A stretch of DNA of 8,473 nucleotides from Bacillota bacterium (GTDB lineage: Bacteria > Bacillota > Bacilli > Calditerricolales > Calditerricolaceae). Position numbers and translations under genes: made by a program. The notes under the pieces were generated by a model that had not been told where the DNA came from, searched no databases, and saw only the letters and a list, made by a program, of their open reading frames with translations. The stretch lies in assembly GCA_017577925.1 (NCBI GenBank), contig PKQU01000090.1, positions 1 to 8,473 of the forward strand, read 5' to 3'. This document shows positions 7,031-8,473 of this stretch, in pieces. Each line of letters opens with the position of its first letter. The stretch's first letter is position 1.

Positions 7031-7818
7031 GGCGCGTCCTCCTCCCCGTTGGCCTGCGCCCCGCCGGATGCCTCCCCCGCAGCCCCGGTTCTTCCGCCCA
7101 GGCGCGCGAGGGCGGCGCGCAGGTCGAGGGCGCCGGTGTAGAGGGCCTTGCCGACAATGGCCCCGCGCACGCCGTCCTCCGCCCGCGCGGCCAGGGCCTC
7201 GAGGTCGGAGGCGTGGCGCACGCCGCCCGAGGCAATTACCGCACAGCCGGTGGCCCGGGCCAGCTCGACGCAGGCAGACACGTTCGGCCCCGCCAACGTG
7301 CCGTCGCGGGCGATATCGGTAAAGATCAGCGTCTGGGCGCCGAGGGCCGCCAGCTGCCGGCCCAGGTCGAGGGCGCGCACGCCAGAGGCTTCCTGCCACC
7401 CGCGCACGGCGACGATGCCGTCCCGCGCGTCGAGTCCGACGGCCACGCCGTCGGCGCGCTCGGAGAGCAGCCGCATCACCAGCTCCCGGTCCTCCAGCGC
7501 CGCCGTGCCGAGGATGACGCGCCGCACCCCCCGGTCCCAGTAGGCCCGGGCCGCTTCTGCCGTGCGGATGCCCCCGCCCACCTGCACCGGCACATCCACG
7601 GCGCGCACAATGGCCGTCACCACGTCGGCGTTGACGGGACGCCCTTCCCGCGCCCCGTCGAGATCGACAACGTGCAACCAGGTGGCCCCTTCCGCCACCC
7701 ACCGCTTGGCCATGGCCACCGGATCGCCGTAGACCGTCTCCCGCCCGTAGTCCCCCTGCACGAGGCGGACGCATTGCCCGCCACGGATGTCGATGGCCGG
7801 GTACAGGGTAAACCTCAT
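7024..7818 (-). CDS. hisA: ProFAR isomerase HisA
   Basis: 264-aa (beta/alpha)8-barrel enzyme that isomerises N'-ProFAR to PRFAR by an Amadori rearrangement. Catalytic residues are Asp10 in LYPAIDIRGGQCVRL and Asp130 in VGLDARDG, with the conserved TDIARDGT at 167-174. Phosphate-binding loops are GGGIRT (81-86) and IASGGV (195-200). ATG 7818 forms an ATGA overlap of 4 nt with the hisH stop and has an AGGTGAAAGG site just upstream. The barrel ends near residue 241. The last about 24 residues are a low-complexity Gly/Ala/Glu-rich tail (GGRTGAAGEA onward) absent from the usual 240-245-aa family length. The hisF ribosome-binding site lies in the DNA coding this tail, so the tail may simply be tolerated overlap sequence. 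Confidence 0.98.
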
Positions 7819-8444
7819 CGCCTTTCACCTGCCATCACCGCCGCCCCGCACAGGCGCGCGAAATTGGCCAGCAGCGCCAGGCCGGTTTTCCCGCTCTTTT
7901 CCGGGTGGAACTGCATGCCGAACAGCCGGTCGCGTCCGACAATGGCCGGCACTTCGCCGTGGTAGTCACACACGGCGAGGAGCACGTCGTGCGCATCCGG
8001 CTGCACATAGTAGGAATGGACAAAGTACACGTAGCCCTCGGGAACGCCGGCCAGAAGCGGCGATTCCCGGAGATAGCGCAGCCGGTTCCATCCCATGTGC
8101 GGGATCTTGAACGTGCCGCGAAAGCGCATCACGCGGCCCGGCAAGAGCCCCAGCCCTGCGTGGCGGCCGTGTTCCTCGCTCTCGTCAAACAACAGCTGCA
8201 TGCCCAAGCAGATGCCAAGCAGCGGGATGCCGGCACGCGCCGCGTCGACAAGGGCGCGGTCGAGGCCGCGCCGGCGCAAGTTGGCCATGGCGTCGCCGAA
8301 GGCACCGACACCCGGCAAGATGATGCCGCGCGCGCGGGCCAGGTCGGCCGGATCCTCCGTCACGAAACCGGAAAAACCCAGGCGCTCGAGGGCGCAGCGG
8401 ACGCTGTAAAGGTTGCCCATACCGTAGTCGACAATGGCGATCAT
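7815..8444 (-). CDS. hisH: Imidazole glycerol phosphate synthase, glutamine amidotransferase subunit HisH
   Basis: 209-aa class-I glutamine amidotransferase, normal length. It hydrolyses glutamine and channels ammonia through the HisF barrel. The catalytic triad is present: Cys79 in GICLGMQLL, His180 and Glu182 in GMQFHPEKS. The oxyanion-strand motif LPGVGAFG is at 43-50 and the HisF-facing IPHMGWN is at 114-120. The start MIAIVDYGMGNLYSV is typical of the family. ATG 8444 follows GGGGAGGAA with about 8-nt spacing. The stop overlaps hisA by 4 nt. It is the first complete gene of the visible part of the his operon; the usual upstream neighbour hisB is outside the window or only touches its edge. 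Confidence 0.98.
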   Translation of the reverse strand: MIAIVDYGMGNLYSVRCALERLGFSGFVTEDPADLARARGIILPGVGAFGDAMANLRRRGLDRALVDAARAGIPLLGICLGMQLLFDESEEHGRHAGLGLLPGRVMRFRGTFKIPHMGWNRLRYLRESPLLAGVPEGYVYFVHSYYVQPDAHDVLLAVCDYHGEVPAIVGRDRLFGMQFHPEKSGKTGLALLANFARLCGAAVMAGERR

Positions 8445-8473
8445 GCGCGTTCCTCCCCTTTTCCGTCCCCCGC

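Noticed and set aside
7031..7828. Upstream extension of the hisF reading frame
   Set aside because: It is an off-frame reading of hisA; GTG 7030 gives the exact family length and canonical Asp11/Asp130 numbering.
8441..8473. Possible last 10 codons of hisB ending in TGA at 8443-8441, overlapping the hisH ATG
   Set aside because: The frame is open and the ATGA overlap would fit the operon style, but other frames are open too and the residues do not resemble a typical HisB end. Too short to call.

Overview
The window is a conserved, GC-rich chromosomal segment in which every supported gene lies on the minus strand. Read 5'->3' on that strand (right to left here), the order is hisH, hisA, hisF, hisIE, a TPR-repeat gene, trxB, a Nudix hydrolase gene, rapZ (yvcJ), glmR (yvcK) and the first 59 codons of whiA (yvcL). 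From memory this matches the his / yvcD / trxB / yvcI / yvcJ / yvcK / yvcL block of Bacillus subtilis and relatives. The protein sequences also look like Bacilli (TrxB with CAVC, the WhiA N-terminus, GlmR, Firmicutes-type RapZ). Strong G/C preference at third codon positions, AGGAGG-type Shine-Dalgarno sites and some GTG starts suggest a high-GC, possibly thermophilic member of the Bacillales. Genus cannot be fixed from this window.

Region 1 (about 5620-8444) is the distal half of a histidine operon. The four genes are translationally coupled by overlaps of 4, 7 and 8 nt. HisH supplies ammonia to HisF, HisA isomerises ProFAR to PRFAR, HisF with HisH makes IGP and AICAR, and bifunctional HisIE does the second and third steps of the pathway. 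Region 2 (3856-5571) is a 571-aa protein with TPRs, a HEAT-like stretch and a C-terminal helix-turn-helix. It has its own extended -10 element in the 48-nt gap after hisIE. Region 3 (2832-3761) is thioredoxin reductase, with a good promoter overlapping the 3' end of the TPR gene and one strong plus one weak terminator hairpin downstream. Region 4 (1-2603) is the Nudix-rapZ-glmR-whiA unit. It starts from a plausible promoter just after the trxB terminator and links an unassigned Nudix enzyme, a GTP/ATP-binding RapZ-family protein, the UDP-GlcNAc-sensing regulator GlmR and the division/segregation-associated DNA-binding protein WhiA.

I see no mobile element, CRISPR array, tRNA, rRNA, phage gene or defence gene. 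There is no gene-free stretch over 300 nt; the longest gap is 228 nt between trxB and the Nudix gene. The long plus-strand ORFs are antisense shadows caused by GC-rich codon use. I do not find a previously undescribed system. The points most worth a second look are the TPR-HEAT-HTH protein and the trxB/Nudix intergenic region (terminators, a 21-bp-spaced direct repeat and a promoter).
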